Source: Flavobacterium panacis (GTDB taxonomy: Bacteria > Bacteroidota > Bacteroidia > Flavobacteriales > Flavobacteriaceae). Taken from it: a stretch of DNA of 64,000 nucleotides. Position numbers and translations under genes: made by a program. Of this stretch, positions 1-8,392 are shown one piece after another. The notes under the pieces are model-generated. The model saw nothing but the letters and a program-made list of their open reading frames with translations, did not search any database and was not told the origin of the DNA. How positions within the stretch are numbered: the first letter of the stretch is position 1; each line of letters opens with the position of its first letter. Where the stretch lies: assembly GCF_024649945.1 (NCBI RefSeq), contig NZ_JANKMS010000009.1, forward strand, positions 1 through 64,000, given 5' to 3'.

Positions 1-77
1 GACTGCGACTGCGACTGCGACTGCGACTGCGACTGCGACTGCGACTGCGACTGCGACTGCGACTGCGACTGCGACTG
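1..77. repeat. Hexanucleotide tandem repeat (GACTGC)n
   Basis: Twelve uninterrupted copies of GACTGC plus a partial copy run from the window edge, so the true length is unknown. The array lies just 3' of the cytochrome c peroxidase gene. On the minus strand it reads TTCAGTCGCAGTCGC, the same word that builds the intergenic hairpins at 11055-11116 and 57765-57826. This suggests local expansion of an intergenic repeat rather than coding sequence. Confidence 0.95.
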
Positions 78-86
78 AATACTAAA

Positions 87-1226
87 CTACTGTGGCAAAA
101 CAGGTGGTCTCATTCTATAAGCTCCACTTGACAAACTCATGATAAAATCTTCTAAAGCGATTAGTTCTGATTGGCTTAAATCTAATTTTTTGATCAGTTT
201 TGATGTTGTTGGAAACAAAGTGTCGTTTAGTTGATTTTCTTTTCTTTTCGGCTGAGGCATTCCAGCGTTGTAAATATTTAGGACGCCTCGCAAATTTGGA
301 AATAAACCGTTGTGCATATAAGGTGCATTTTGAGAAACGCCTCGTAAAGATTGTGTTTTAAATTCGCCAACATTTTCGGCTTTTCCAGTAACATTGTATC
401 TTCCTAAATCTTCATATTGTCTGCCGTAATAGGTTAAACCTACATTGTGAAATTTATTATCTGCAAAATTGGCTGTGTTATGACAATTAATGCAACGTGC
501 TTTGGTACGAAATAAATGTAATCCCTGAACTTGTCTGTTGGTTAATTGAGTAGAATCTCCTTCAATGAATCTATCAAATTTACTTTTTGGACTAATTAAT
601 GTTCTTTCGAAAGTGGCAATCGCTTTTAAAATTTCTTCTTGTGTTAGTTTCTCTTTTCCGAAAGCCTTTTTAAAATACGGTTTATAGCCTTTTATTTTAT
701 TTAAACGTTTTGTTGCTAAATCGATATGAAAGTTCATTTCTTTAGCATCTTGAATTGGAAAACTTACTTGATCTTCTAAAGTTGCGGCTCTTCCATCCCA
801 AAAGAAGACTTTAGAATAGGCAATGTTCATTAAACTTGGTGCATTTCGGTTCCCTTGTTGTCTGCCTTCTCCGTATGAAACTCTTCTGGCATCGCCCCAA
901 TTTAGTTCGGGATCATGGCAATTGGCACACGAAATCTGACCAGATTTGGATAATCTCGGATCAAAGAAGAGCACTTTACCCAATTCGGCTTTTTCTTCGC
1001 TATACGGATTGTCTTTGGGAAATTCAGGTTTGCCTAAAAGCCCGATGTCTTCAAAACCTTGGGTGTAAACTATAGAGTCAACTTCAGGCTTTGGCCATTT
1101 TTGATAATCGCCACTGCTGTAAAGTGCTTTTAATTCTGAAATTGAAAACTCAGGTTCAATTTTAGAATAGGATAAAAGTAATATTGAAAATAACATTGCT
1201 AAAACAGCAATCAATTTTGTTTTCAT
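87..1226 (-). CDS. Di-haem cytochrome c peroxidase (MauG/CCP family)
   Basis: This is a 379-residue exported protein with an N-terminal hydrophobic signal at residues 4-20. Two haem-binding CxxCH motifs are visible, CANCH at 100-104 and CINCH at 245-249, as in bacterial di-haem peroxidases. A WDGR segment near 143 and YMHNGLFPNL near 305 also fit the family. It probably acts in the periplasm, reducing hydrogen peroxide or oxidising a co-substrate. It is the last gene of a four-gene minus-strand operon and starts 1 base after the barrel gene ends. Relatives are annotated as cytochrome-c peroxidase; the actual substrate is unknown. Confidence 0.92.
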   Translation of the reverse strand: MKTKLIAVLAMLFSILLLSYSKIEPEFSISELKALYSSGDYQKWPKPEVDSIVYTQGFEDIGLLGKPEFPKDNPYSEEKAELGKVLFFDPRLSKSGQISCANCHDPELNWGDARRVSYGEGRQQGNRNAPSLMNIAYSKVFFWDGRAATLEDQVSFPIQDAKEMNFHIDLATKRLNKIKGYKPYFKKAFGKEKLTQEEILKAIATFERTLISPKSKFDRFIEGDSTQLTNRQVQGLHLFRTKARCINCHNTANFADNKFHNVGLTYYGRQYEDLGRYNVTGKAENVGEFKTQSLRGVSQNAPYMHNGLFPNLRGVLNIYNAGMPQPKRKENQLNDTLFPTTSKLIKKLDLSQSELIALEDFIMSLSSGAYRMRPPVLPQ

Positions 1227-1227
1227 T

Positions 1228-2817
1228 TTAATAATTTAATTGTACACCCATTTGAATCCAATAGGTGGTATTCGTGTTAATGCTGACTGGATAATCAGTT
1301 TGTTTTTTAAGTGCGATTTTCTCTTTTAAATTGGTAAAGAAAACCACTGTTTTGTTGTTTTTTGTCGGATAGCTGTATTGTAAACGCAATGCTGGAGCAA
1401 AATAATTGGTGGTGTTTACGGCGTAATCGTAAATAATCACTTCATCAAAAAATCTAATATTGGTTCCGCCAGAAGTATCGTAATATTCCAGTTTTGATGG
1501 AAGTGGGAAGTACATATTGAAACTTGTAGTTACATTTAATTTACTTTTAGTGAAAGCAAAATCCTTACTTCCAAATATTCCCGTATTCAACGAATTTAAT
1601 TCGATATGCGATGTGGCCAAAACATCCTCATATTCATTTTGCTGATAAAGTAAATCTAAACCAACTAAGTAATCGATTTTAGAACCTGTTTTTTTGGAAA
1701 GTGATGTTGTCCAGTTTATTTTATTTAATGAACTGGTATAGTTGTAACCATTGCTTTGTTTGTCAAAATTTTTTGCATCACTTTGATCGAATTTTAAAGT
1801 GGATTGTATTTCTTTTTTATTCCATTTATGAAAGGCAAACAATTCTGCGTGATTGCTTTTTGTTTTAATTTTCATTCTTTCACTTGCTGATAAATCAATA
1901 TTGTTGGTATAAAAAATATTATTGGAATTCTTAGAGTAATATAGGGCAGTAAAAATTGAATTTTTGCTTTTAATCGTATAGCCTAACCCAATTTTATCTA
2001 CAATATCTTGGTATAAATACCCAGCCCCAGAAGATTTAAAATAATTCAATATTCTGCCGTAGCCAGCATTAAAACGTAAAAAGGTTTCTGGATATGCTTC
2101 GTAGTTTAAACTGGTGTTATTGTAAGTGTAATTAAAATCTTTTTGGTTTTCGGCATAACTACCTAAAACAAATGCTTTGTGATTTTGTGAAATTTGATAA
2201 CCAATTTGTATTTCTCCACCCAAATTTCTGTTGGTGATTTGAGATCTTGCGTCTAATGTTCTACTAAATTTTTCTGCACCATAATTGGCCTTCACAGCAA
2301 CAGATAAATGATTGGTGATCTCTTTGGAGAAACCGCCGCTCAAGGCATAAACCTGATTGTCCCAATTGGCGTTTCTGGGAACATAAAAATAATGTGGACT
2401 AATAACTTCTTGTTCTTCGGAGCGATCATCAGTAAGCACCCATCCAAGATTTTTTTCTAATACTTTTTTAATGGCTAGATCACCAAATAATTTCCATTTG
2501 GATTTTGTTGTAAAATAGCCTTGTGCAGAAAATTGATACGTATTGACTTCGCTAGCAATCTGTTTTCTTGCGAATTCATTTTGCTGATGTTCATACGAAA
2601 CTTCATTAAATGTAAAATCTTTAATGGTAGAATTTGTATAAGCAATAGGATATTTAAAAATTTGATTTTTGATCTGATTGTCAATAAGATGATTTTGCAC
2701 TTTTATAGTATCTTGTGCATTCGTATTAAGAACGAAAAAAAACAACAAAAGAAGTAATGCCCAGGATTTCCAGGCATTACTTTTAATGTGATTTATTTTA
2801 ATTTTATTGATTTTCAT
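1228..2817 (-). CDS. DUF6850-type outer-membrane beta-barrel protein
   Basis: This 529-residue protein has a signal sequence (residues 17-34, ending NAQD) followed by a long run of alternating aromatic/polar strands typical of an outer-membrane barrel (YLYQDIVDKIGLGY, FTALYYSKNSNNIFY). The C-terminus TTYWIQMGVQLNY resembles a terminal barrel strand. I assign it to the DUF6850 family from its neighbourhood (TonB receptor, DUF4876 lipoprotein, cytochrome c peroxidase) and general look, not from a search. No enzyme motif is visible. It is probably a surface or pore partner of the upstream receptor. Confidence 0.7.
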   Translation of the reverse strand: MKINKIKINHIKSNAWKSWALLLLLFFFVLNTNAQDTIKVQNHLIDNQIKNQIFKYPIAYTNSTIKDFTFNEVSYEHQQNEFARKQIASEVNTYQFSAQGYFTTKSKWKLFGDLAIKKVLEKNLGWVLTDDRSEEQEVISPHYFYVPRNANWDNQVYALSGGFSKEITNHLSVAVKANYGAEKFSRTLDARSQITNRNLGGEIQIGYQISQNHKAFVLGSYAENQKDFNYTYNNTSLNYEAYPETFLRFNAGYGRILNYFKSSGAGYLYQDIVDKIGLGYTIKSKNSIFTALYYSKNSNNIFYTNNIDLSASERMKIKTKSNHAELFAFHKWNKKEIQSTLKFDQSDAKNFDKQSNGYNYTSSLNKINWTTSLSKKTGSKIDYLVGLDLLYQQNEYEDVLATSHIELNSLNTGIFGSKDFAFTKSKLNVTTSFNMYFPLPSKLEYYDTSGGTNIRFFDEVIIYDYAVNTTNYFAPALRLQYSYPTKNNKTVVFFTNLKEKIALKKQTDYPVSINTNTTYWIQMGVQLNY

Positions 2818-2828
2818 TAAAGAAAATT

Positions 2829-4139
2829 TTAGTTAAATCCTCTTGGATTTGCTGTTACTTCTACGAAATCATTTGTAGAATTGTTAGTGTCCTGAAGAAT
2901 AATTCTTCCTGCAACTGTAGTTTTAGTTTTTCTCATTACCGATTTTGAAGAATACGCTCCAGAAGGAAGGTATGTATTTCCTCCATCAATTTGAGAAGGT
3001 AATTTTTTAGGAACTAGACTTGAGCCTAAGTCTTTTGTAGTATCAACACCATCAATAATAACACTAATTGGAATTTGAAGCGCTAGGTTGGCATCTCCTT
3101 TAGGGTTTTTATATTTTTTCAATGCTGCAAACTCAGCATTAGTCATTTTGAAAATAACGTAGCCATGTCTTCCGTTTGAGTCTAATATCATATCATTGTT
3201 GCTATTTCCCCAATAAGCGATATCTACATCTGGAACAGCAGGATTTTGAATATCATATTGGTAAAGATCACCAGAATAAGTTCCTAAAAAGGACTCGAAG
3301 TCAGCAGTACTTAAATCTACAGTTAATTCTGGGTTTAGAATACTAACAGATTTACCTTTATTGTCAACATAGTTTGCTTGATGATTAAGAGCATTTTGTG
3401 CTATCACAATGCTTTTACCAGGTTGTACTGGATATTCTGTGCCACTTCCTGGAATTTTGATAATGTTTAAGGCATAAACAAAATTTGTGTTGGCTTCGCT
3501 GCCCATTGTCATACCTTCAGATTTGCTCCAATCGAATTGTCCGTTTGGTAAAGAATAAGCTAAAACAGTAGTTGCAGTAGATCCAGTTAATAATGCCATA
3601 TATAAACCATCTGCATACTGAACTGTGTTTGAGTTATTATAAATTTCGATAAACTGATCTCTAAAAATAGCTCCTTTTTTAGTGTCAGATCCGCCGTAGT
3701 AAATTTGTTTAATGACAAAGTCACCCACTTTAGAAGTTTTCATTTCTACATTTAGAGTAGTTGCAGTAGCATTTACAACAACACTACTTTCGGCACCATT
3801 AAAATTAATTTCAGTTTCTGTTGGAGTATATCCAAAAGTCTCAGTAAATTCAGCGGATTGAATCACTTTAGTAGCCGTAACAGAATAAGTCCCAGGCAAA
3901 ATTTGTTTAAAAAGCGCAACACCATTTTCATCAGATTCTACAGTATATTTATTTGCTGTTTCTGTGTTAATAATAGTTACACTTGCTTTCTTTACAACCA
4001 GACTGTTGAAAGTAGCATCATATTTAAGTGAAATGCTGAAGTCGATTGGTTTTAATGCTTCACTTTCGTTATCATCATTGCTACAGGATTGAATTATTAA
4101 TGCAAAAAGCAATATAAAAATAGAGAGTGTTTTTTTCAT
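2829..4139 (-). CDS. DUF4876-type lipoprotein
   Basis: This is a 436-residue lipoprotein. The signal peptide ends in a lipobox with Cys at residue 19 (IIQSCSND), followed by acidic residues that suit surface export in Bacteroidota. Residues about 30-120 look like a carboxypeptidase-regulatory/Ig-type domain (ASVTIINTETANKYTVESD). The rest resembles the lamin-tail-like DUF4876 region (FIEIYNNSNTVQYADGLYMALL). It lies 11 bases from both neighbours in the receptor operon and is probably the surface-exposed substrate-binding partner of the TonB receptor. The ligand is unknown. Confidence 0.72.
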   Translation of the reverse strand: MKKTLSIFILLFALIIQSCSNDDNESEALKPIDFSISLKYDATFNSLVVKKASVTIINTETANKYTVESDENGVALFKQILPGTYSVTATKVIQSAEFTETFGYTPTETEINFNGAESSVVVNATATTLNVEMKTSKVGDFVIKQIYYGGSDTKKGAIFRDQFIEIYNNSNTVQYADGLYMALLTGSTATTVLAYSLPNGQFDWSKSEGMTMGSEANTNFVYALNIIKIPGSGTEYPVQPGKSIVIAQNALNHQANYVDNKGKSVSILNPELTVDLSTADFESFLGTYSGDLYQYDIQNPAVPDVDIAYWGNSNNDMILDSNGRHGYVIFKMTNAEFAALKKYKNPKGDANLALQIPISVIIDGVDTTKDLGSSLVPKKLPSQIDGGNTYLPSGAYSSKSVMRKTKTTVAGRIILQDTNNSTNDFVEVTANPRGFN

Positions 4140-4150
4140 AGTATATAGAT

Positions 4151-6817
4151 TTAAAATTGATAATTAAGTCGGGTTCCAAATGAGAAGTCTGCGATGTCAT
4201 ACATACTTCTAATATTGTCTTTGTAGTAATAAGGTTTTAGATTTAAAAAATTGGTAGAATAGAATGACACACTAAATCCGTTTAAGAAATCTTTTGAAAG
4301 ACGCAGATGAAAATTATGCAGCATATCTTCAAGTTTAGTTTGCGTACCTGTGAGAGTTCGAATAATGTGACCGTATTTTTGCGAATCTGTACGATCTGCT
4401 TCTGGAATTTCATGATAAACCAATTGAGAATCTAAGTAACCATTCGGAAATTTACTCGTAGCACTATATGAAGTTCGTAATAGAGTATGCTCGCTTCTTA
4501 AAGACAATAACAAACCTACTTTCGGAATATGATAACTGAAGTTAAAGCTCGCAGTAAAATTTTCATTTGTTGTAGGCATTGAAGGATATACTCCATATTT
4601 TTCTACCATTAGCAAATTGGTAGAACCGTAATAATTTATGGTTTTACTATCATCTTTAGATTTCACATAAGATGCATTCATACTAATGTCAAGATTTAAT
4701 GCCTTGATTTTTTGGAAATTGATCATAGTTTCAATACCCATATCACTAGAATTAGTTTTGTTTTGAATGCTGTTTGTTATATAATATAAATTTTCAGTCC
4801 CAACAACTTCATAAGTAGGCATTTCTGTTCCGTTTGTAATAATATTCACTTTTGGAATTTCTTTAGATACAGGAATCTGTTGGCCAAAAAAGCCATTAGT
4901 CAGTTTGTTGTAATATCCAGTTAAGTTTACATTGGCAAAAGGAAGATTGATATCTACACCACCTTCTGTTTTGTACGATTTGGAAGGTTTTAAATTCAAG
5001 TTATCTCCAGAAGTTACTACAGTTAAAATCCAAGCTTTTTGATAAACACCAGGATTTACATAAATTCCGTTGCCTAACAATCTGTCTAAGTAGCGGTCTC
5101 CTGTATATAATTGATTCAGAGAAGGCGCTTTAGATGATAATCCAAATCCACCTCTAACTCTAAAGGTTTTGTTGAAAGAATAAGACGAGTTGATACGCGG
5201 TTGTAATGATATGTTCCCAGATTGGTTTTCATATCGAACTCCATAATCAATATTTAAAATTTCGTCTTCTTTAAATTTTTTATATACGCGGTCTTCTAGA
5301 TAAGCTGAAAACTGAGTTTCAGTTCTCGTTCTATTAAAGTCATAATCTCTATAGCCTAGTTTAGTGTCGCCTCCATCATCAAGGACATAATAATTTAATA
5401 AACCTACTGCGCTGCTTTTTCTTCCTTCTCCTTTGTTGGAACTTGATCTTCCAGATAATCCAAATGACAAACTGTGAATCCAATTGGCTTTACTGGTAAT
5501 TGTTTTTGTGGTTTCGAGATTCACAAAAGTTGAAATCGGAATTCCCTCAACCGTACTGATACTAGTATATTGCGATGGTAGAATGAAAGCGTCATGTATT
5601 CCTTCTTCTCTAGAATCAGTAGCAGCGGTTAAAGATCTATTGACCCATCTTTCTCTTCTGGAGAATTGTCTGTCATAAGAGAAACCACTATTTATATTGA
5701 TACCATCCAACCAAAGATTCGAAGGTTTCCACATCAAATTATTAGAAATAGAAATCCCTTGCTTTTCATTTTTTACGACGTCCGCAGAAATTTTATCAGG
5801 ATCATGTTTTGCATCATCAAGATTAGATCTTAAAGATAGATTTAGTGTGTTTTTTATTTTAGAATGTTTATCTGTAGTTTTCCATGCCAAACTTCCGCTA
5901 ACCCGTTGATAATTCAGTAAATTATCTCTTGGATCTGCTTTTGAATCCAGAAAATTGAATCCAAAATTCATAGAGTTATTTTCGTTTAGTTTAACTCCTT
6001 TTGTTAAATTCACTTCGCTTGTTGCATCTCTTATAGAAGCCGAAACTCTATACGGACTATTTCCAACTTTAGTAGTGATCAAGACAAGTCCTGAAGTCAA
6101 ATCTCCATATTTTGCAGAAGGAATTCCTTGAATAACTTTTATCTCTTCAATGTTATTGGTTGAAATTTCCCTAAGATCCACACCCAAATTTGGATTGTTG
6201 AATCTGTTTCCATCTTTTCCAAAATCATTGGCTGCTCCAGAAGGTGTATTCGGACTTAAGGCCTGCATATTTTCATTGTTTGAAATCGGAATATCATTTA
6301 TCATGAATGAAGTTCCAAAAGCCTTGGCATCTTTAAAGGTTGAGGCAGTTCTGAAAGTAATGTTTTTATACGCGTTTAGACTAAAATCTGCGGTAGTCTG
6401 CCCTGGAAGTTGTTGCAAAACATCATCTAAAGAAAAGGCCTGAACGTTATTAATAGCATTTATACCTAAAGTTAATTCAGAATATTTACGCTCTTTATTG
6501 GCTGTAACTGTTACTTCTTTAAGGTGCAGTGTGTTATCTTCCAAATAAACGGTAACGGTGTTCTGCCCGTTTTGTAAAGTTTGATTAATTTCTTTTTTAC
6601 CAAGAATGGAAAAATTTAATTCAATATCCTGAAAATAGGGAATGGTTATGCTGAAATTCCCATCTTTATCAGAAATAGTCCAGTTTTCGGTTTTGGTGTC
6701 ACGAACAAAAACACCTGACAATGAAGTACCTGTTTCCTTCGATAAAACCTTACCGGAAATTGTTTTTTGAGAAAAAATTACTTGAGTAAATAAGAGAAGA
6801 ATTGTAATAAAACGCAT
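4151..6817 (-). CDS. TonB-dependent receptor with carboxypeptidase-regulatory domain
   Basis: This 888-residue outer-membrane receptor has a signal peptide (1-16), a CarboxypepD_reg-like domain at about 18-100 (ISGKVLSKETGTSLSGVFV), a plug domain at about 110-270 (IPSAKYGDLTSGLVLI) and a beta-barrel ending ADFSFGTRLNYQF. It is the first gene of the four-gene minus-strand operon and has a good Bacteroidota promoter 35-64 bases upstream. It should import a TonB-dependent ligand. The partners (lipoprotein, barrel, di-haem peroxidase) point to iron, haem or another metal-related substrate rather than to a SusC/D glycan system, but this is inference. Confidence 0.9.
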   Translation of the reverse strand: MRFITILLLFTQVIFSQKTISGKVLSKETGTSLSGVFVRDTKTENWTISDKDGNFSITIPYFQDIELNFSILGKKEINQTLQNGQNTVTVYLEDNTLHLKEVTVTANKERKYSELTLGINAINNVQAFSLDDVLQQLPGQTTADFSLNAYKNITFRTASTFKDAKAFGTSFMINDIPISNNENMQALSPNTPSGAANDFGKDGNRFNNPNLGVDLREISTNNIEEIKVIQGIPSAKYGDLTSGLVLITTKVGNSPYRVSASIRDATSEVNLTKGVKLNENNSMNFGFNFLDSKADPRDNLLNYQRVSGSLAWKTTDKHSKIKNTLNLSLRSNLDDAKHDPDKISADVVKNEKQGISISNNLMWKPSNLWLDGININSGFSYDRQFSRRERWVNRSLTAATDSREEGIHDAFILPSQYTSISTVEGIPISTFVNLETTKTITSKANWIHSLSFGLSGRSSSNKGEGRKSSAVGLLNYYVLDDGGDTKLGYRDYDFNRTRTETQFSAYLEDRVYKKFKEDEILNIDYGVRYENQSGNISLQPRINSSYSFNKTFRVRGGFGLSSKAPSLNQLYTGDRYLDRLLGNGIYVNPGVYQKAWILTVVTSGDNLNLKPSKSYKTEGGVDINLPFANVNLTGYYNKLTNGFFGQQIPVSKEIPKVNIITNGTEMPTYEVVGTENLYYITNSIQNKTNSSDMGIETMINFQKIKALNLDISMNASYVKSKDDSKTINYYGSTNLLMVEKYGVYPSMPTTNENFTASFNFSYHIPKVGLLLSLRSEHTLLRTSYSATSKFPNGYLDSQLVYHEIPEADRTDSQKYGHIIRTLTGTQTKLEDMLHNFHLRLSKDFLNGFSVSFYSTNFLNLKPYYYKDNIRSMYDIADFSFGTRLNYQF

Positions 6818-6851
6818 CTGTATTTAATTAGAACGAATAAAAATAGTGATG

Positions 6852-6881
6852 CAAAAATATCAATAATTCTTTGTGAAGCAA
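6852..6881 (-). promoter_or_regulatory. Predicted promoter of the TonB receptor operon
   Basis: On the minus strand TTG (6881-6879) is followed by a 19-base spacer and TATTTTTG (6859-6852). This matches the Bacteroidota -33/-7 pattern. It leaves a short leader before the start at 6817. No operator-like repeat was seen next to it. Confidence 0.6.
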
Positions 6882-7129
6882 TACAAAATAAGGGATTTGT
6901 AAAATTGTGAAAGTACTCTTTTGTGAGAAAATCAAATGAAATGACTTTCTAAATTAGGAAGTTAGTCCTTTGAAAAGCAAGGGAATACTCTTTTTTTGTT
7001 TTTGTAAGAATAAAGAACAAGACTTTTTAACATGCGATGTAGGTTTGATGTATTGCAAAACAAACTATTTCTTGTTAATTTCGAAGCATTTTTTGGGTTT
7101 ACGGTAGTTTTTCTGAGTTGTTTCCATAA
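6882..7129. other. Intergenic region without a recognised gene
   Basis: This AT-rich gap lies between two minus-strand units, the TonB operon promoter and the gpsA terminator. A plus-strand reading frame crosses its right part, but it lacks a ribosome-binding site and its peptide is low-complexity and unlike known proteins. No RNA gene or clear repeat was seen. Confidence 0.5.
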
Positions 7130-7165
7130 AAAAAGAGCCAGAAAAATTTTCCAGCTCTTTAAAAT
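7130..7165 (-). terminator. Intrinsic terminator of gpsA
   Basis: Arms AAAGAGC and GCTCTTT enclose a GAAAA/TTTTC inner stem. Read on the minus strand the stem is followed by a run of T. It lies about 55-90 bases past the gpsA stop codon. Confidence 0.75.
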
Positions 7166-7217
7166 ATTTAAGATAAATCTATTCTCTTTATTCTATTTTC
7201 TATGCTCTAAAAAGAAA

Positions 7218-8213
7218 TTAATCCAAAGATTCAGTCAATTTTCTGAAAACAGATTTCGCATCTTTTCCTTCGTATAAAACTGCATAAACCGCATCGATAA
7301 TTGGCGTTTTGGCACCATAACCTTGATTTAATTTATAGGCACTTTTCGTGGCATAATAACCTTCAGCAACCATACTCATTTCCATCATAGCACTTTTTAC
7401 AGTATATCCTTTTCCAATCATATTTCCGAACATTCTATTTCTTGAGAAAACAGAATATCCCGTAACCAATAAATCGCCTAAATAAGCCGAATCATTAATG
7501 TTACGTTTCATTTTATGTACTTTACGAATGAATTTCTTCATTTCGCGAATCGCATTACTCATCAAAACCGACTGGAAGTTGTCGCCATAACCTAAACCAT
7601 GTGCAATTCCGGCAGCAATAGAATAGATGTTTTTCAACATGGCAGCATATTCTGTTCCGATAATATCATCTGAAATTTTGGCTTTGATGTAATTTCCAGA
7701 AAGTGATTTTGCGACCGTTTTCGCTTTATCAGGATCACCACAAGCAATCGTTAAGTACGAAAGTCTTTCTAAAGCTACTTCTTCGGCATGACAAGGACCT
7801 GTAATTACTCCGATGTTGTAGTATGGAATATCGTATTGAATATGAAAATGCTCACCAACAATCAAACTTGTTTCTGGAACAATTCCTTTAATGGCAGAAA
7901 AAATAATTTTATTAGATAAAGAAACCGTCATGTTTTGCAATTCGGCATCTAAGAAAGCAGAAGGAATAGCAAAAATGATATAATCTGCGTATTCGATTGC
8001 TTCGTTTATATTGCTGGTCAATTTAAGTTTGTTGATGTCAAATTCAACAGAGCTTAAATAATTCGGATTGTGTTTGTATTTCTGTATATGTTCGATTGCA
8101 GATTCATTACGCATGTACCACGCAATTTCGGAAAGATTAACGCATAACATTTTTGCAATTGCCGTTGCCCAGCTTCCTCCTCCAATTACTGCAAATTTTA
8201 ACTTTTCGCTCAT
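7218..8213 (-). CDS. gpsA: NAD(P)H-dependent glycerol-3-phosphate dehydrogenase
   Basis: This cytoplasmic enzyme reduces dihydroxyacetone phosphate to glycerol-3-phosphate for phospholipid synthesis. The Rossmann motif GGGSWATAIAKML is near the N-terminus. AIPSAFL, the ITGPCHAEE segment and the lysine-containing AAMLKNIYSIAAGIAHGLGY segment are all present. The start is placed at MSEKLKF (8213), giving 331 residues. An upstream ATG at 8234 would overlap the predicted -7 promoter element at 8232-8239, and the residues it adds are unlike the family. It is a single-gene unit with its own promoter and terminator. Confidence 0.95.
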   Translation of the reverse strand: MSEKLKFAVIGGGSWATAIAKMLCVNLSEIAWYMRNESAIEHIQKYKHNPNYLSSVEFDINKLKLTSNINEAIEYADYIIFAIPSAFLDAELQNMTVSLSNKIIFSAIKGIVPETSLIVGEHFHIQYDIPYYNIGVITGPCHAEEVALERLSYLTIACGDPDKAKTVAKSLSGNYIKAKISDDIIGTEYAAMLKNIYSIAAGIAHGLGYGDNFQSVLMSNAIREMKKFIRKVHKMKRNINDSAYLGDLLVTGYSVFSRNRMFGNMIGKGYTVKSAMMEMSMVAEGYYATKSAYKLNQGYGAKTPIIDAVYAVLYEGKDAKSVFRKLTESLD

Positions 8214-8231
8214 TATTTTATTAATTTGAAA

Positions 8232-8263
8232 CAAAAGTACTTAATAATGTGCTAATAAAGCAA
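8232..8263 (-). promoter_or_regulatory. Predicted gpsA promoter
   Basis: On the minus strand TTG (8263-8261), a 21-base spacer and TACTTTTG (8239-8232) fit the Bacteroidota consensus. Its position argues for the downstream ATG at 8213 as the gpsA start. Confidence 0.5.
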
Positions 8264-8367
8264 AATCTGTTTTAAGAAATTTGTCAAAGCCTCTCTGGAT
8301 CGTTTTCTTTTAAAATAAATGCGGTTGAATTTCAGAATACATTTTAGCTTTAAAGTTAAAAAAATAG

Positions 8368-8375
8368 TATTTTTG
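8368..8375 (+). promoter_or_regulatory. Possible -7 element for the MORN-repeat gene
   Basis: TATTTTTG matches TAnnTTTG and lies 17 bases before the start codon. No clear -33 TTG was found at the usual spacing, so this is only a half-supported promoter. Confidence 0.35.
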
Positions 8376-8392
8376 AGAAATTTCGTTCAATT

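Noticed and set aside
1..77. Coding repeat or CRISPR
   Set aside because: It is a pure hexamer with no spacers. It lies outside the adjacent reading frame and has no start site.
7032..7277. Plus-strand open frame near gpsA
   Set aside because: It has no ribosome-binding site, encodes a low-complexity Phe/Lys-rich peptide and runs across the gpsA terminator and 3' end.
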